Source of the DNA: Verticiella sediminum
GTDB lineage: Bacteria; Pseudomonadota; Gammaproteobacteria; Burkholderiales; Burkholderiaceae_B
Length of the DNA stretch: 64,000 bases
Direction: 5' to 3'
Assembly: GCF_007558815.1 (NCBI RefSeq)
Contig: NZ_VLTJ01000039.1
Coordinates: 558,001 to 622,000 of the forward strand
Shown: positions 1-8,225 of the stretch, piece after piece
Layout: each line of letters starts with the position of its first letter
Numbering within the stretch: the stretch's first letter is position 1
The notes under the pieces: model-generated
Told to the model about the DNA's origin: nothing
Database searches by the model: none
What the model saw: the letters and a program-made list of their open reading frames with translations, nothing else
Position numbers and translations under genes: made by a program

Positions 1-7
1 GGCGGGC

Positions 8-313
8 TCACGCGGTGACAGTGTCGTCCTGGGCGATCTCGAGATCATGGGTCAGCCAGAGCTGGCAGGCCAGGCGATAGCCTGCGTCCAGGCGTTCGCC
101 GAGCTGCCGCTTTTCCTTCCAGTTGGGCGGGGGCAGGTGTTCGGCGCCGGCAAGCACGCGGCAGGCGCAGGTCGAGCACTTGCCCATCCCGCACTGATAG
201 CGCAGGTTGGGGAAGGGGAACTTGCGTATCCCGGCCTGCACGACCAGGTTGGCGTTGTCCTTGACCTCGTCGGCGTAGATCTGGCCGTTCTTGTGCAATA
301 CGACTCGGGGCAT
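8..313 (-). CDS. [2Fe-2S] plant-type ferredoxin
   Basis: This 101-residue protein is a small soluble electron carrier. Cysteines C41, C46, C49 and C83 give the C-x4-C-x2-C...C pattern that binds a plant-type [2Fe-2S] cluster. I chose the ATG at 313 because AAGGA lies 7 bases before it; an in-frame ATG at 367 would run translation through operator site A. The gene is transcribed leftward on its own and its stop codon lies 7 bases from the window edge, so anything downstream is unseen. The shared operator ties it to the di-iron oxidase and reductase genes at 4177-8151. I infer that it carries electrons between the reductase and the oxidase. The family is certain, the partner is not. Confidence 0.9.
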   Translation of the reverse strand: MPRVVLHKNGQIYADEVKDNANLVVQAGIRKFPFPNLRYQCGMGKCSTCACRVLAGAEHLPPPNWKEKRQLGERLDAGYRLACQLWLTHDLEIAQDDTVTA

Positions 314-351
314 GGCGATTCCTTGAGACCGTCGGTACGGCTGATATTTAT

Positions 352-365
352 GAATACTGTATACC
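352..365 (+). promoter_or_regulatory. GntR-type operator, site A
   Basis: GAATACTGTATACC, ending 39 bases before the ferredoxin start; a second TATACC follows at 367-372. It matches four other copies (2348, 2511, 4134, 8174) at 11 to 13 of 14 positions. The core GTATAC is palindromic, as is common for operators of FCD-type GntR regulators. The assignment to the regulator at 8226 is inferred. Confidence 0.7.
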
Positions 366-380
366 ATATACCGTTTGTCA

Positions 381-1445
381 TCAAGGTTGTGATCCAGGAA
401 TTCGTGCGCTAGCGCATCGCTGCAGTTTGGCCGACAAGGCAGGGCGTGCGCACGCGTTCGTCGCGGCGCCGCCCGCCGGGTCCGCGCGCGTCACGTCTGC
501 GCCGCTGGTTGCTGCGTCTACGCCACGCCTTGCGCCCGGGCCAGCCAGCCGATAGGCTTCGCCGGCGATGGCGATGTCTTCCAGCCCGACGCCGACGGAT
601 TTGTAGAGCAGGATCTCATCCTCGCCGCAGATGGGCCGGGCCTCGCCGCACAGCAGCTCGGCGAGTTCGACGATGCGCTCGGCGCGCACGGCCCCGTCGC
701 CGGCGAGCAGCAGATCGCCCGCTTCGCGCAGCGATTGCGGTTTCCATTCGACCACGATGGCCGCCGCGCGGCGCAGGGCGGTGTCGTCGAGCTCGCGGGT
801 GTGGGGCAGGCTGGAGCCGATGGCTGCGATGAAGGTGCCCGGGCGCACCGCACCGCCATCGAAGAGCGGTGTGCTCGAGCGCGAGGCGGTGACGATGATG
901 TCGGCTTCCCGGGCGGCGGTCTCGGCATCGGCTGCTTGGACCGCCGCTCCGCACTCGTCGGCCATGCGGGCGAGCAGGTCGGGATCGAGGCCGGGGCTGT
1001 GCACCAGGATGCGCTCGAGCGGATAGGCGCGCGCGAACTCGCGCGCGTGGCTCTGCCCCTGGACGCCGAAACCGTACACGGCCAGGGTCGCGGCCCCCGG
1101 GCGCGCCAGTTCGCGCGCGGCGATCACCGAGCAGGCCGCGGTACGCAGGCGCGTGATCGCACCGGCGTCCAGCGAGGCCAGGGGGCGGCCGTCCGCTGTG
1201 GAGAAGAGCACGATGACGAAGGAGAACCGGCCCTCGATCGTGGTGTAGACCTTGGCGCCGGCCACGCCCTGGCCGGGAATGACCGCGCCCAGCGTGGACA
1301 GCTTGACCCCCGCGGCCTGCGTGCGCTCGCGCGCCTGCATGGCGGCGCGGCCGTGGCCGAATTCGACGAAGGCGTCGCGCAGCAACTGCTGGGCGCGTTC
1401 CGGCGTGACCAGGCGGTCGATCATGTCATCGGTGATGTGCAGCAT
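381..1445 (-). CDS. ornithine cyclodeaminase / mu-crystallin family protein
   Basis: This 354-residue protein belongs to the NAD(P)-dependent ornithine cyclodeaminase/mu-crystallin family. Members cyclise ornithine to proline or reduce ketimines or oxo acids; the substrate here cannot be read from sequence. Visible features are GAKVYTT with the active-site lysine, the RLRTAA segment, the Rossmann motif VYGFGVQGQS, and the late DEILLYKSVGVGLED segment. I start at the ATG at 1445 because it opens directly on the family N-terminus; the frame is open back to 1568, but that part looks like non-coding sequence. After the usual end (EAYRLAG) the frame runs about 45 more residues of low-complexity Ala/Arg-rich sequence, longer than normal for the family. 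It follows the TauE gene in the same direction and is probably cotranscribed from site B. Confidence 0.85.
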   Translation of the reverse strand: MLHITDDMIDRLVTPERAQQLLRDAFVEFGHGRAAMQARERTQAAGVKLSTLGAVIPGQGVAGAKVYTTIEGRFSFVIVLFSTADGRPLASLDAGAITRLRTAACSVIAARELARPGAATLAVYGFGVQGQSHAREFARAYPLERILVHSPGLDPDLLARMADECGAAVQAADAETAAREADIIVTASRSSTPLFDGGAVRPGTFIAAIGSSLPHTRELDDTALRRAAAIVVEWKPQSLREAGDLLLAGDGAVRAERIVELAELLCGEARPICGEDEILLYKSVGVGLEDIAIAGEAYRLAGPGARRGVDAATSGADVTRADPAGGAATNACARPALSAKLQRCASARIPGSQP

Positions 1446-1592
1446 GGTGGGTTCCGTGGTGGCGTGAGGAAAAAAGCGTGGGTGGCCGCGAGCCGCGTTC
1501 GTGCGTTTTGGCGGGCGGCCCGAAGGGCGCGGTACACCTTGCCAGCGAAGCGCCAGGGCCGAACGCACAGGGAGTCCATCGTCTTCGCAGCC

Positions 1593-2333
1593 CTAGACGG
1601 CGCGCACGAGAATGCCGAGCGCGCCGGCGGCGCACAGGCCCAGCAGCAGCCGGCGCACATGGGCGGGCGACAGGTGGTGGCGCAGCCGGCTCGACATCGA
1701 GAAACCGCACAGCAGCAGCGGCAGCAGGAGCAGGCTGAGCTGCAGCTCGCGCAGGCCGTAGTGGCCGGTTGCAGCGAGCATGGTGATGGAAACCGCCGAG
1801 CCCACTGTCAGGATGGCGCCGATGGTGGCCCGCACGCGCGCGGGCGGCAGGTGCTGCATCACGATGGCGAAGGGCGGGGCGCCCGCGGACGTGAGCGTGC
1901 CCATGAAGCCCGAGGCCGCGCCGGCGGTGAGCAGGGTGCCCGTGGTGGCCTGGACGCGCCAGCCGAGCACGCTCAGGGCGACGGCGGCGAGGATGCAGAG
2001 CGCGAAGACGACGGCGAACACGCGCCCGGGTAGCAGGCTCATGACCGAGACGGCCAGCAGGGTGCCGCCGATGCGGCCGAACAGGGCGGTCGCCGCGTTG
2101 CGCCAGGCGATCTCATGACGCTCCCGGATTGCCGTGAGCAGCGATACCAGGCCGCCCATGGCCAGCAGCGGTCCCGGCACCAGCTCGGGAAAGTACAGCA
2201 GGGCGACGGGCGCGCACAGCATGGCGAAGCCCACGCCGCCCAGCCCCTGCAGGATCGCGCCGCCGAGCACCAGCGCACCCATGCCGGCATAGTGGGCCGG
2301 ATTCGCCGCTAGGAGCGCCAGGATGTCGGGCAT
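1593..2333 (-). CDS. TauE/SafE family permease
   Basis: This inner-membrane protein of 246 residues belongs to the TauE/SafE (DUF81) family, which moves sulfonates, sulfite or other small organic anions, usually outward. About eight hydrophobic segments are visible, and the two halves each carry a Gly-rich stretch (LQGLGGVGFAML early, GFMGTLTSAGAPPFA late), as expected of the internal duplication in this family. I prefer the ATG at 2333 because GAGGTG precedes it closely; a GTG at 2339 is the alternative and overlaps that ribosome-binding site. It is the first gene of a leftward unit behind operator site B and is divergent from the permease at 2567. It may export a product of the oxidase pathway; that is inference. 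Confidence 0.85.
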   Translation of the reverse strand: MPDILALLAANPAHYAGMGALVLGGAILQGLGGVGFAMLCAPVALLYFPELVPGPLLAMGGLVSLLTAIRERHEIAWRNAATALFGRIGGTLLAVSVMSLLPGRVFAVVFALCILAAVALSVLGWRVQATTGTLLTAGAASGFMGTLTSAGAPPFAIVMQHLPPARVRATIGAILTVGSAVSITMLAATGHYGLRELQLSLLLLPLLLCGFSMSSRLRHHLSPAHVRRLLLGLCAAGALGILVRAV

Positions 2334-2347
2334 GCTCACCTCATCAT

Positions 2348-2361
2348 GAATATAGTATACG
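2348..2361 (+). promoter_or_regulatory. GntR-type operator, site B
   Basis: GAATATAGTATACG, 14 bases upstream of the TauE ATG in the divergent intergenic region 2334-2566. It differs from site C by one base. Its closeness to the start suggests repression by blocking the promoter or transcription start. Confidence 0.7.
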
Positions 2362-2510
2362 GAGACGCGCGGTAGCTGCCTTCCTCAGAGGCACGGGACC
2401 GGAACAGGGCATGTCTTCGCGCTTCACATCGCCAAAAATTCTTGCGAGAAGCGGACAGCCGACATGCCGACTAGGGTAATTCCCGATACGCTGCCTGACG
2501 TTGGCATTCT

Positions 2511-2524
2511 GAATATAGTATACC
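2511..2524 (+). promoter_or_regulatory. GntR-type operator, site C
   Basis: GAATATAGTATACC, 42 bases upstream of the permease start at 2567. It is an exact match to the consensus of the five sites and probably controls the rightward permease gene. Confidence 0.7.
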
Positions 2525-2566
2525 TTTCGTGCAGGTTAGCCCGGTGCAACTTTTCAAGGACGTTTC

Positions 2567-4093
2567 ATGCAACCAGACATCGTGATCGGGGCGGCCCATT
2601 GGCTGTATCTCGCAGGTGTGGCGGTCATCGTGTTGACGATGATCCTGCGCGCCAATGTGGTCGTGCCCTCCATCATCGGCACGTTTCTCGTGGTCTACGC
2701 CCTGACGGGCAGCTCAGTGTCGGGCGTGGCCGGCATCTTTCAGGCCAGCATCGTGGCCGCGCGCGAGCTGTTCAACATCTTCCTGGTCATCGCCTTCATG
2801 ACGGCGTTGCTCAACTCGCTCAAGGCGCTGCGTTCGGACGTGCGCATGGTCGAGCCGTTCCGCGTGGTGATGACCAACGGCCATACCGCTTTCTTCATCC
2901 TGGCCGCGGTGACCTACCTGATCTCCCTGTTCTTCTGGCCGACGCCGGCCGTGCCCCTGGTCTCGGCGATCCTCCTGCCCGCCGCGATCGCCGCGGGGCT
3001 GCCGGCCCTGGCCGGCGCGATGGCGATCGCCATCGCGGGGCAGGGCATGGCGCTGTCGTCGGACTATGTGATCGGCGTGGCGCCCATGATCAGCGCCAAG
3101 GCGGCGGGCGTGAGCACGGCGATAGTGGCCGACCGCGCCCTGGTGCTGTCGCTGGTCGTGGGCGCAGTGGCGCTGCTGCTGGGCTACCTGTCCATGCGCA
3201 AGCGCATCCGGGCGCCGAGCCAGGCGCTGCTCGAGCAGTGGCAGGCCAAGGCCGAAGTGAGCGGGGCGGCCATGCACGAGCACGGCGGGTCGTTCGAGAA
3301 GGAAGCCTTGACGGAAGGCTCGCGCCACGACGAGCCGCTGGATACGCCGGCGCACATCCGCGCGAGTCTGCATGCGATCGAGCAGCGCCGCATCAAGTGG
3401 TCCAAGCTCTTCGCCGTGCTGACCCCGATCGCCTTCATCGCGGTGGTTGCGGTCATGGTGCTGCCGCGCCTGGGCTGGAACATCGCGACGCTGCGCGGCG
3501 GCGAGGCGGCGGCGCTGGTGGGCGGCGTGGCGGCGTTGATCATGATCTTCGCCACGCTGGCGATGGAAGGGCCGCGCCGCATGCTCGACGTCTGTGCGGA
3601 CCACATCACCGACGGCTTCGTGTTCGCCTTCAAGGCGATGGGCTCGGTGCTGCCGATCGCCGGCTTCTTCTTTCTCGGCAACGGCGAAACCACTGCCGCC
3701 ATCCTCGGCACGGAGACTGCACCCAGTCTGTTGTTCGAGCTGATCCAGGCGTACCAGACCGCCATTCCGAGCAATGCCGTCCTGGTGTCCTTCGGCGTGC
3801 TCATCGTGGGCATGATCACCGGGATCGACGGTTCGGGCTTTTCCGGTCTGCCGCTCACCGGCACGCTGTCCGGGGCGCTGGCGCCCGTGGCCGGCGTCGA
3901 CCCCGAGACCCTGGCCGCCATCGGCCAGATGGGCGCGGTCTGGACGGGCGGCGGCACCCTGATCGCCTGGTCGTCGCTGATCGCCGTCGCAGGCTTCGCC
4001 CGCGTGCCGGTGCTCGACGCCGTGCGCGCCTTGATGTTGCCTGTTCTGGCGGGCCTGGCCAGTTGCGTGCTGGTTTCTCTGATCGTTTGGTAA
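2567..4093 (+). CDS. large integral membrane permease, unclassified
   Basis: This 508-residue polytopic inner-membrane protein has about 11-12 hydrophobic segments split by a hydrophilic cytoplasmic loop around residues 205-280. Repeated glycine- and alanine-rich helices (PAAIAAGLPALAGAMAIAIAGQG, shown here only as a region near 140-165) and the late GIDGSGFSGLPLTGTLSG region recall ion-coupled secondary transporters of the IT superfamily (NhaC, Dcu and citrate carriers), but I cannot assign a family. AAGGA lies 7 bases before the ATG. The gene has its own operator (site C) and sits between the divergent TauE gene and the oxidase operon, so it is the most likely importer for the pathway substrate. 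Its substrate is unknown. Confidence 0.8.
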   Translation: MQPDIVIGAAHWLYLAGVAVIVLTMILRANVVVPSIIGTFLVVYALTGSSVSGVAGIFQASIVAARELFNIFLVIAFMTALLNSLKALRSDVRMVEPFRVVMTNGHTAFFILAAVTYLISLFFWPTPAVPLVSAILLPAAIAAGLPALAGAMAIAIAGQGMALSSDYVIGVAPMISAKAAGVSTAIVADRALVLSLVVGAVALLLGYLSMRKRIRAPSQALLEQWQAKAEVSGAAMHEHGGSFEKEALTEGSRHDEPLDTPAHIRASLHAIEQRRIKWSKLFAVLTPIAFIAVVAVMVLPRLGWNIATLRGGEAAALVGGVAALIMIFATLAMEGPRRMLDVCADHITDGFVFAFKAMGSVLPIAGFFFLGNGETTAAILGTETAPSLLFELIQAYQTAIPSNAVLVSFGVLIVGMITGIDGSGFSGLPLTGTLSGALAPVAGVDPETLAAIGQMGAVWTGGGTLIAWSSLIAVAGFARVPVLDAVRALMLPVLAGLASCVLVSLIVW

Positions 4094-4133
4094 CCATTGA
4101 GTGAACCCTACGGGGTTTACATACCGCATAAAC

Positions 4134-4147
4134 GGTATACAATATTC
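4134..4147 (-). promoter_or_regulatory. GntR-type operator, site D
   Basis: The minus-strand reading is GAATATTGTATACC, 29 bases upstream of the di-iron oxidase start. A second partial copy, ACTATACC, follows at 4148-4155. It lies where a promoter for the oxidase-dehydrogenase-GlcG-reductase operon should be. Confidence 0.7.
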
Positions 4148-4176
4148 ACTATACCCTTTACCACTAGGAGCCTGAC

Positions 4177-4902
4177 ATGTCCGAGTTGATGAGCCGTGAA
4201 GATTTTCGTGCCGCGCTGGAGTCCGCCATCAAGGGCAAGAGCGCCAACCAGTCGCCCTTCAGCCTGGCCTGGGCTAGTGGCACGCTCAGCCGCGAGCACC
4301 TGGCGCGCTGGGCGGAGAACCACTACCACTACGTCGGCCCGTTCGCCGACTACCTGGGCTACGTCTATGCGCGTATGCCGGCCAACTTCGTCGAGGCCAA
4401 GGATTTTCTGCTCGCCAACATGTACGAGGAAGAGATCGGCGGCGATCGCCACACCGATCTGCTGATCCGCTTCGCCGAGTCCTGCGGTACCACGCGCGAG
4501 CGCGTGATCGACCCTGACAACATGTCGCCCACCACGCTGGCGCTGCAGAGCTGGTGCTATGCCGTGGCCATGCGCGAAGACCCCATCGTTGCGGTGGCCG
4601 GTCTGGTCGTCGGGCTGGAGTCGCAGGTGCCCTCGATCTATCGCAAGCAGACGCCCACGCTGCGCGAGAAGTACGGCTTCACCGACGAAGAGGTCGAGTT
4701 CTTCGACCTGCACATCGTGTCGGACGAGATCCACGGCGAGCGCGGCTATCAGATCGTGCTCGAGCACGCCGACACGCCCGAGCTGCAGCAACGCTGCCTG
4801 AAGATCTGCGAAACCGGTGCCCAGATGCGCCTGCTCTATACCACCGCGCTCTACAACGACTACGTCAAGGGCGAGCAAGCGGCTGCCGCACTGGCGGCCT
4901 GA
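4177..4902 (+). CDS. TenA/PqqC-fold protein, probable heme-oxygenase-like di-iron oxidase
   Basis: This 241-residue protein has the all-helical TenA/PqqC/CADD fold. Three motifs stand out: YEEEIGGDRH (E85, H92), GLES (E148) and DLHIVSDEIH (H179, D183, H186). These match in order and nearly in spacing the six iron ligands of CADD (E81, H88, E142, H174, D178, H181), so it should bind two irons and activate O2. Plain TenA thiaminases and PqqC lack this set. Relatives such as UndA, BesC and SznF act on fatty acids, amino acids and guanidines; the substrate here is unknown. AGGAG sits 6 bases before the ATG. It leads an operon with an aldehyde dehydrogenase, a GlcG-like protein and a ferredoxin reductase, behind operator site D. 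The fold is near certain, the di-iron chemistry strongly supported and the reaction inferred. Confidence 0.85.
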   Translation: MSELMSREDFRAALESAIKGKSANQSPFSLAWASGTLSREHLARWAENHYHYVGPFADYLGYVYARMPANFVEAKDFLLANMYEEEIGGDRHTDLLIRFAESCGTTRERVIDPDNMSPTTLALQSWCYAVAMREDPIVAVAGLVVGLESQVPSIYRKQTPTLREKYGFTDEEVEFFDLHIVSDEIHGERGYQIVLEHADTPELQQRCLKICETGAQMRLLYTTALYNDYVKGEQAAAALAA

Positions 4903-5121
4903 GCGTTCACGCATAGCCGGCGGGCCGCGGCGGCGCCGGACGCCGGACGCGGCGGCCGGCAGGCGGTGCATTTGCGCAGGCCGCGGGCCGCGCCTGCGGC
5001 ACAGGGGCGGCCCGCATCGACTCCATCCGAGGGGCCGGGGAGCGCGGCGCACCGCCGGGCAGCTCGCATTCCTTCAGTCGGGGCAGGCAAGCCGTGCCCC
5101 GCACGCCACACGAGGCATTCC

Positions 5122-6597
5122 ATGGCAGCAGTTCCCAGCGCTTCCGAGCGCATTCCGGTATTCGGCAACTACATCGACGGCGCCTGGGCCGAGGGCAGCA
5201 GCGGCGCGACCTTCGACAACGTGAATCCCGCGGATACGCGCGACATCGTCGGCCGCTTCCAGGCCTCCGGCGCCGAGGATGGACGGCGCGCCGTGGCGGC
5301 GGCCGCGGCCGCGTTCGACGGCTGGCGCGCCATGCCGCCTGGCAAGCGCGCGGCGATCCTGGTCCAGGCCGCCGCCTATCTGGAAGCCAACGCGGCGCGC
5401 TTCGCCGAGGAACTCACGCGCGAGGAGGGCAAGAGCCTGGGCCTGGCCAAGGACGAGTTCCTGCGCTCGGCCCAGACGCTGCGCTTTTACGCCGTCGAGG
5501 CCCAGACCCTCGGCGGCGAGACCTATCCCAACGACGACCCCGCCATGCTGGTGTACGGCCAGCGCGAGCCGCTGGGGGTGGTCACGGTCATCTCGCCGTG
5601 GAATTTCCCGGTGTCGATCCCTGCGCGCAAGATCGCGCCGGCGCTCGCCACCGGCAACACCGTGGTATTCAAGCCGTCCTCGGATGCGCCGCTTTCGGGC
5701 CTGCGTCTGGTCGAGGCCTTCGTCGAGGCCGGGATTCCGAAGGGTGTGCTCAACCTCGTCACGGGCGGCGCGGGCCAGGTCGGCCCCGCCATCGTGGAGG
5801 CGCCCGAAGTACGCGCGATTTCCTTCACCGGGTCCACGGCGGCGGGCCGGCAGATCCACAAGTCGGTGGACATCACCACCCGCACGCAGATGGAGCTGGG
5901 CGGCAAGAACCCGCTCATCGTGATGGAGGACGCGGACCTGGACCTTGCGGTGGATCTCACGGTGAAGGGCGGGTTCTCGCTGAGCGGGCAGGCCTGCACG
6001 GGCACCAGCCGCGTGCTCGTGGTGCCGCAGGTGCGCGCGGCGTATACCGAGAAGCTGCTCGCCAGGGTGCGCGGCCTCAAGGTCGGCAGCGGCATGACGC
6101 CGGGCATGGACCTGGGGCCGCTCGCCACGCGCAAGCAGCTCGAGACCGTGCTGTCCTACATCGAGATCGGCAAGGCCGAGGCGCGCCTGCTCATCGGCGG
6201 CGAGCGCCTGACCGACGGCGATTTCGCGCACGGCTACTACGTCGCGCCGGCCGTGTTCGCCGATGTCACGCAGGACATGCGCATCGCCCGGGAAGAGATC
6301 TTCGGCCCGGTCATCGCCATCATCGAAGCGGCCGACTACGCCGACGCCATCGCCAAGGCCAACGACACGGAATATGGCCTGGCCGCGGCGATCGTCACGC
6401 GCAACCCGGTCTACATGCACCGCTTCCCGCTCGACATCCAGGCGGGCACCGTGAAGATCAACCGCACGACCACCGGCAACCTGGTCAACGCGCCGTTCGG
6501 GGGCGTCAAGCAGTCGAGCACGTCGACCTTCCGCGAGTCCGGCCGCGCCGGGCTCGAGTTCTACACCCAGATCAAGACCGTCTATCGCGGCGTGTGA
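5122..6597 (+). CDS. NAD(P)-dependent aldehyde dehydrogenase, KGSADH-like
   Basis: This 491-residue cytoplasmic enzyme oxidises an aldehyde to its carboxylic acid. The catalytic cysteine is C292 in SGQACTGTSR and the general base is E258 in MELGGKNP; the cofactor-site sequence VISPWNFP is also clear. The ACTGTSR context and the C-terminal EFYTQIKTVY resemble alpha-ketoglutarate semialdehyde dehydrogenases of the YcbD type. I chose the ATG at 5122 (GAGG 8 bases upstream) because the frame open back to 4966 reads as Arg/Pro-rich non-coding sequence. The 219-base gap after the oxidase is GC-rich and shows nothing I can name. The enzyme probably removes an aldehyde released by the upstream oxidase. 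The substrate is inferred only in broad terms. Confidence 0.9.
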   Translation: MAAVPSASERIPVFGNYIDGAWAEGSSGATFDNVNPADTRDIVGRFQASGAEDGRRAVAAAAAAFDGWRAMPPGKRAAILVQAAAYLEANAARFAEELTREEGKSLGLAKDEFLRSAQTLRFYAVEAQTLGGETYPNDDPAMLVYGQREPLGVVTVISPWNFPVSIPARKIAPALATGNTVVFKPSSDAPLSGLRLVEAFVEAGIPKGVLNLVTGGAGQVGPAIVEAPEVRAISFTGSTAAGRQIHKSVDITTRTQMELGGKNPLIVMEDADLDLAVDLTVKGGFSLSGQACTGTSRVLVVPQVRAAYTEKLLARVRGLKVGSGMTPGMDLGPLATRKQLETVLSYIEIGKAEARLLIGGERLTDGDFAHGYYVAPAVFADVTQDMRIAREEIFGPVIAIIEAADYADAIAKANDTEYGLAAAIVTRNPVYMHRFPLDIQAGTVKINRTTTGNLVNAPFGGVKQSSTSTFRESGRAGLEFYTQIKTVYRGV

Positions 6598-6626
6598 GCC
6601 GTTTTTTTTTCCCAGCAGGAGTCCGC

Positions 6627-7106
6627 ATGAAGCAAGTCCTCAAGCTCGAAGCCGCCGAAGCGCGCCACATGGTCGACGCCGCCGTGCGCAAGGCCCGTGA
6701 GATCGGTGTCCTGGAGACGGTATGCGTGGTCGACGACGGCGGCTATCCGCTCGTGCTCGAGCGCATGGACGGCGCGCGCGTGACCGGGCCGCAGATCGCC
6801 TGGAACAAGGCGTTCACCGCAGCCGGCCACAAGCGCTCGACCCACCTGTTCAATACCGCGCCCAACGGCCCCGCGCTGCCCGGCAACGAAGCCTTCGGCA
6901 TCCAGTGGAGCTTCGAGGGCAAGTTCGCCGTGTTCGTGGGCGGCTACCCGATCGTCGTCGACGGCGAGGTGATCGGCGGCGTCGGCCTGTCCGGCGGCAA
7001 CGGCGAACAGGACACGGCCTGCGGCGTGGCCGCCCTCGAGGCGCTGCGCGAACTGCTGGGCGGCCAGGGCCTGGAGGTCCTCGCCCAGGCCGACATCAAG
7101 AAGTAA
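6627..7106 (+). CDS. GlcG/HbpS-like (heme-degrading family) protein
   Basis: This 159-residue single-domain protein belongs to the GlcG/HbpS (DUF336) family. Family members bind heme or cobalamin-like ligands, or accompany glycolate and diol oxidation genes, often with unclear roles. Typical sequence includes VCVVDDGGYPLVLERMDGA near the N-terminus, SFEGKFAVFVGGYP in the centre and the glycine-rich VIGGVGLSGGNGEQD near the end. There is no signal peptide, so it is cytoplasmic. CAGGAG sits 5 bases before the ATG, 29 bases after the dehydrogenase. Its constant pairing here with oxidase and reductase suggests an accessory role, but I cannot say which. Confidence 0.85.
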   Translation: MKQVLKLEAAEARHMVDAAVRKAREIGVLETVCVVDDGGYPLVLERMDGARVTGPQIAWNKAFTAAGHKRSTHLFNTAPNGPALPGNEAFGIQWSFEGKFAVFVGGYPIVVDGEVIGGVGLSGGNGEQDTACGVAALEALRELLGGQGLEVLAQADIKK

Positions 7107-7122
7107 GCGCAGGAGCAAGACC

Positions 7123-8151
7123 ATGGCCATGACCGATAGCTGCGAGCGTCCCGCGGCCCAGGACGTGACGCACCGCGTACAGATCCAGGAAACCGGCGCG
7201 ATGTTCGTCGTGCAGCCGGGCGAGACCGTGCTCGAGGCGGGGCTGCGCGCGGGCGTGGCCATGGCGCACGAATGCCAGTTCGGCGGCTGCGGCACCTGCC
7301 GCGTGCGCGTGATCGAGGGCGAAGTGGGCTACGACGATATGCCGATGGCGCTGGTGGAGGAAGAGGCCGCCGCGGGGTTCGCGCTGGCCTGCCAGGCCCG
7401 CCCGCATTCGGACCTGGTGCTGAGCACTGCGCGCAACGAGCCCTGCGCGGAGCCGGTGTGGACGCAGGCCGAAGTGCAGGAAGTCGCGGCGCTCGCCGGC
7501 GACGTGCTGCACGTGCGCCTGGCGTTCGCGGCGGACATCCCGGCTCATCGGCCCGGCCAGTACCTCAAGCTGCGCACGCCGGTGGGCGAGCGCAGCTTCT
7601 CCATGGCCTCGCCGCCGCGAGGCCGGGAAGTGGACCTGCATGTCCGCTGCCTGCCGGATGGCCGCTTTACGAGCGGCGTGCTGCGCGACTGGCGGCCCGG
7701 CACGCCGGTCGAGGTGGAGCTGCCGCACGGCGACTTCTATTTCCGCGCGCGCGATGACCGGCCGCTCATCATGGCGGTGACCGGCACCGGGCTGGCCCCG
7801 GTCAAGAGCATCCTGGAAGGCTTGATGGACGACGATGCATGCCCGCCCGTCTGGCTGTATCGGGGCGCGCGCACCGAGTCGGATCTCTACCTGAACGAAG
7901 CGGTCGCGGGCTGGGGCGAACGCCTGTGCGAGTTCACCTATGTGCCGGTGCTCTCGCGGGCGCAGGAGGATTGGCCGGGCCGGCGCGGCCATGTCCAGGA
8001 TGCCATCGTCCAGGACTTTCCCGATCTGTCCGAATTCGCGATCTATCTGTGCGGCTCGCCCGACATGATCCATGATGCGCGCCAGCGTTTCCTGCAGCAC
8101 GGAGCGCATCCCTTGTACATGTATGCCGATGCCTTTACGTTCCAGCGTTGA
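7123..8151 (+). CDS. oxygenase-type ferredoxin/FAD/NAD(P)H reductase
   Basis: This 342-residue reductase passes electrons from NAD(P)H through FAD to a [2Fe-2S] centre. An N-terminal plant-type ferredoxin domain carries C51, C56, C59 and C90. It is followed by the FAD-binding RSFSMASPP near 157-165, the nucleotide-binding GTGLAPVKS near 221-229 and CGSPDMI near the C-terminus. The layout matches reductases of benzoate, phenol and related oxygenases (BenC/DmpP class). It follows the GlcG-like gene by 16 bases with AGGAG before the start, and ends the operon. No Rieske or multicomponent hydroxylase lies nearby, so the likely acceptor is the di-iron oxidase at 4177, directly or through the small ferredoxin at 8. 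Confidence 0.92.
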   Translation: MAMTDSCERPAAQDVTHRVQIQETGAMFVVQPGETVLEAGLRAGVAMAHECQFGGCGTCRVRVIEGEVGYDDMPMALVEEEAAAGFALACQARPHSDLVLSTARNEPCAEPVWTQAEVQEVAALAGDVLHVRLAFAADIPAHRPGQYLKLRTPVGERSFSMASPPRGREVDLHVRCLPDGRFTSGVLRDWRPGTPVEVELPHGDFYFRARDDRPLIMAVTGTGLAPVKSILEGLMDDDACPPVWLYRGARTESDLYLNEAVAGWGERLCEFTYVPVLSRAQEDWPGRRGHVQDAIVQDFPDLSEFAIYLCGSPDMIHDARQRFLQHGAHPLYMYADAFTFQR

Positions 8152-8173
8152 TGCATTGGCGTGCCGGCCCTGC

Positions 8174-8187
8174 GGTATACAATAATC
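8174..8187 (-). promoter_or_regulatory. GntR-type operator, site E
   Basis: The minus-strand reading is GATTATTGTATACC, 38 bases upstream of the GntR regulator start. It matches the other four sites and implies autoregulation. It is the main reason to link the five sites to this regulator. Confidence 0.65.
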
Positions 8188-8225
8188 GGAGCGCGGCCAG
8201 GCCGCGATTCTTCCGGTAGCTTGCC

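Noticed and set aside
2714-4129. Long antisense open frame opposite the permease
   Set aside because: Codon-bias shadow in high-GC DNA: composition is Arg/His/Gln/Ala-rich, and no ribosome-binding site or domain is visible. The same applies to the long frames opposite dxs, miaB, glgP and the ABC genes.
4177-4902. Thiaminase TenA or PqqC assignment
   Set aside because: The TenA active-site cysteine pair and PqqC residues are not the best match, while all six di-iron ligands are present, so I treat it as a di-iron oxidase candidate.
6602-6610. Run of nine Ts as a terminator
   Set aside because: No stem precedes the T-run, and the downstream gene has its own good ribosome-binding site 11 bases later, so it is probably only an operon spacer.
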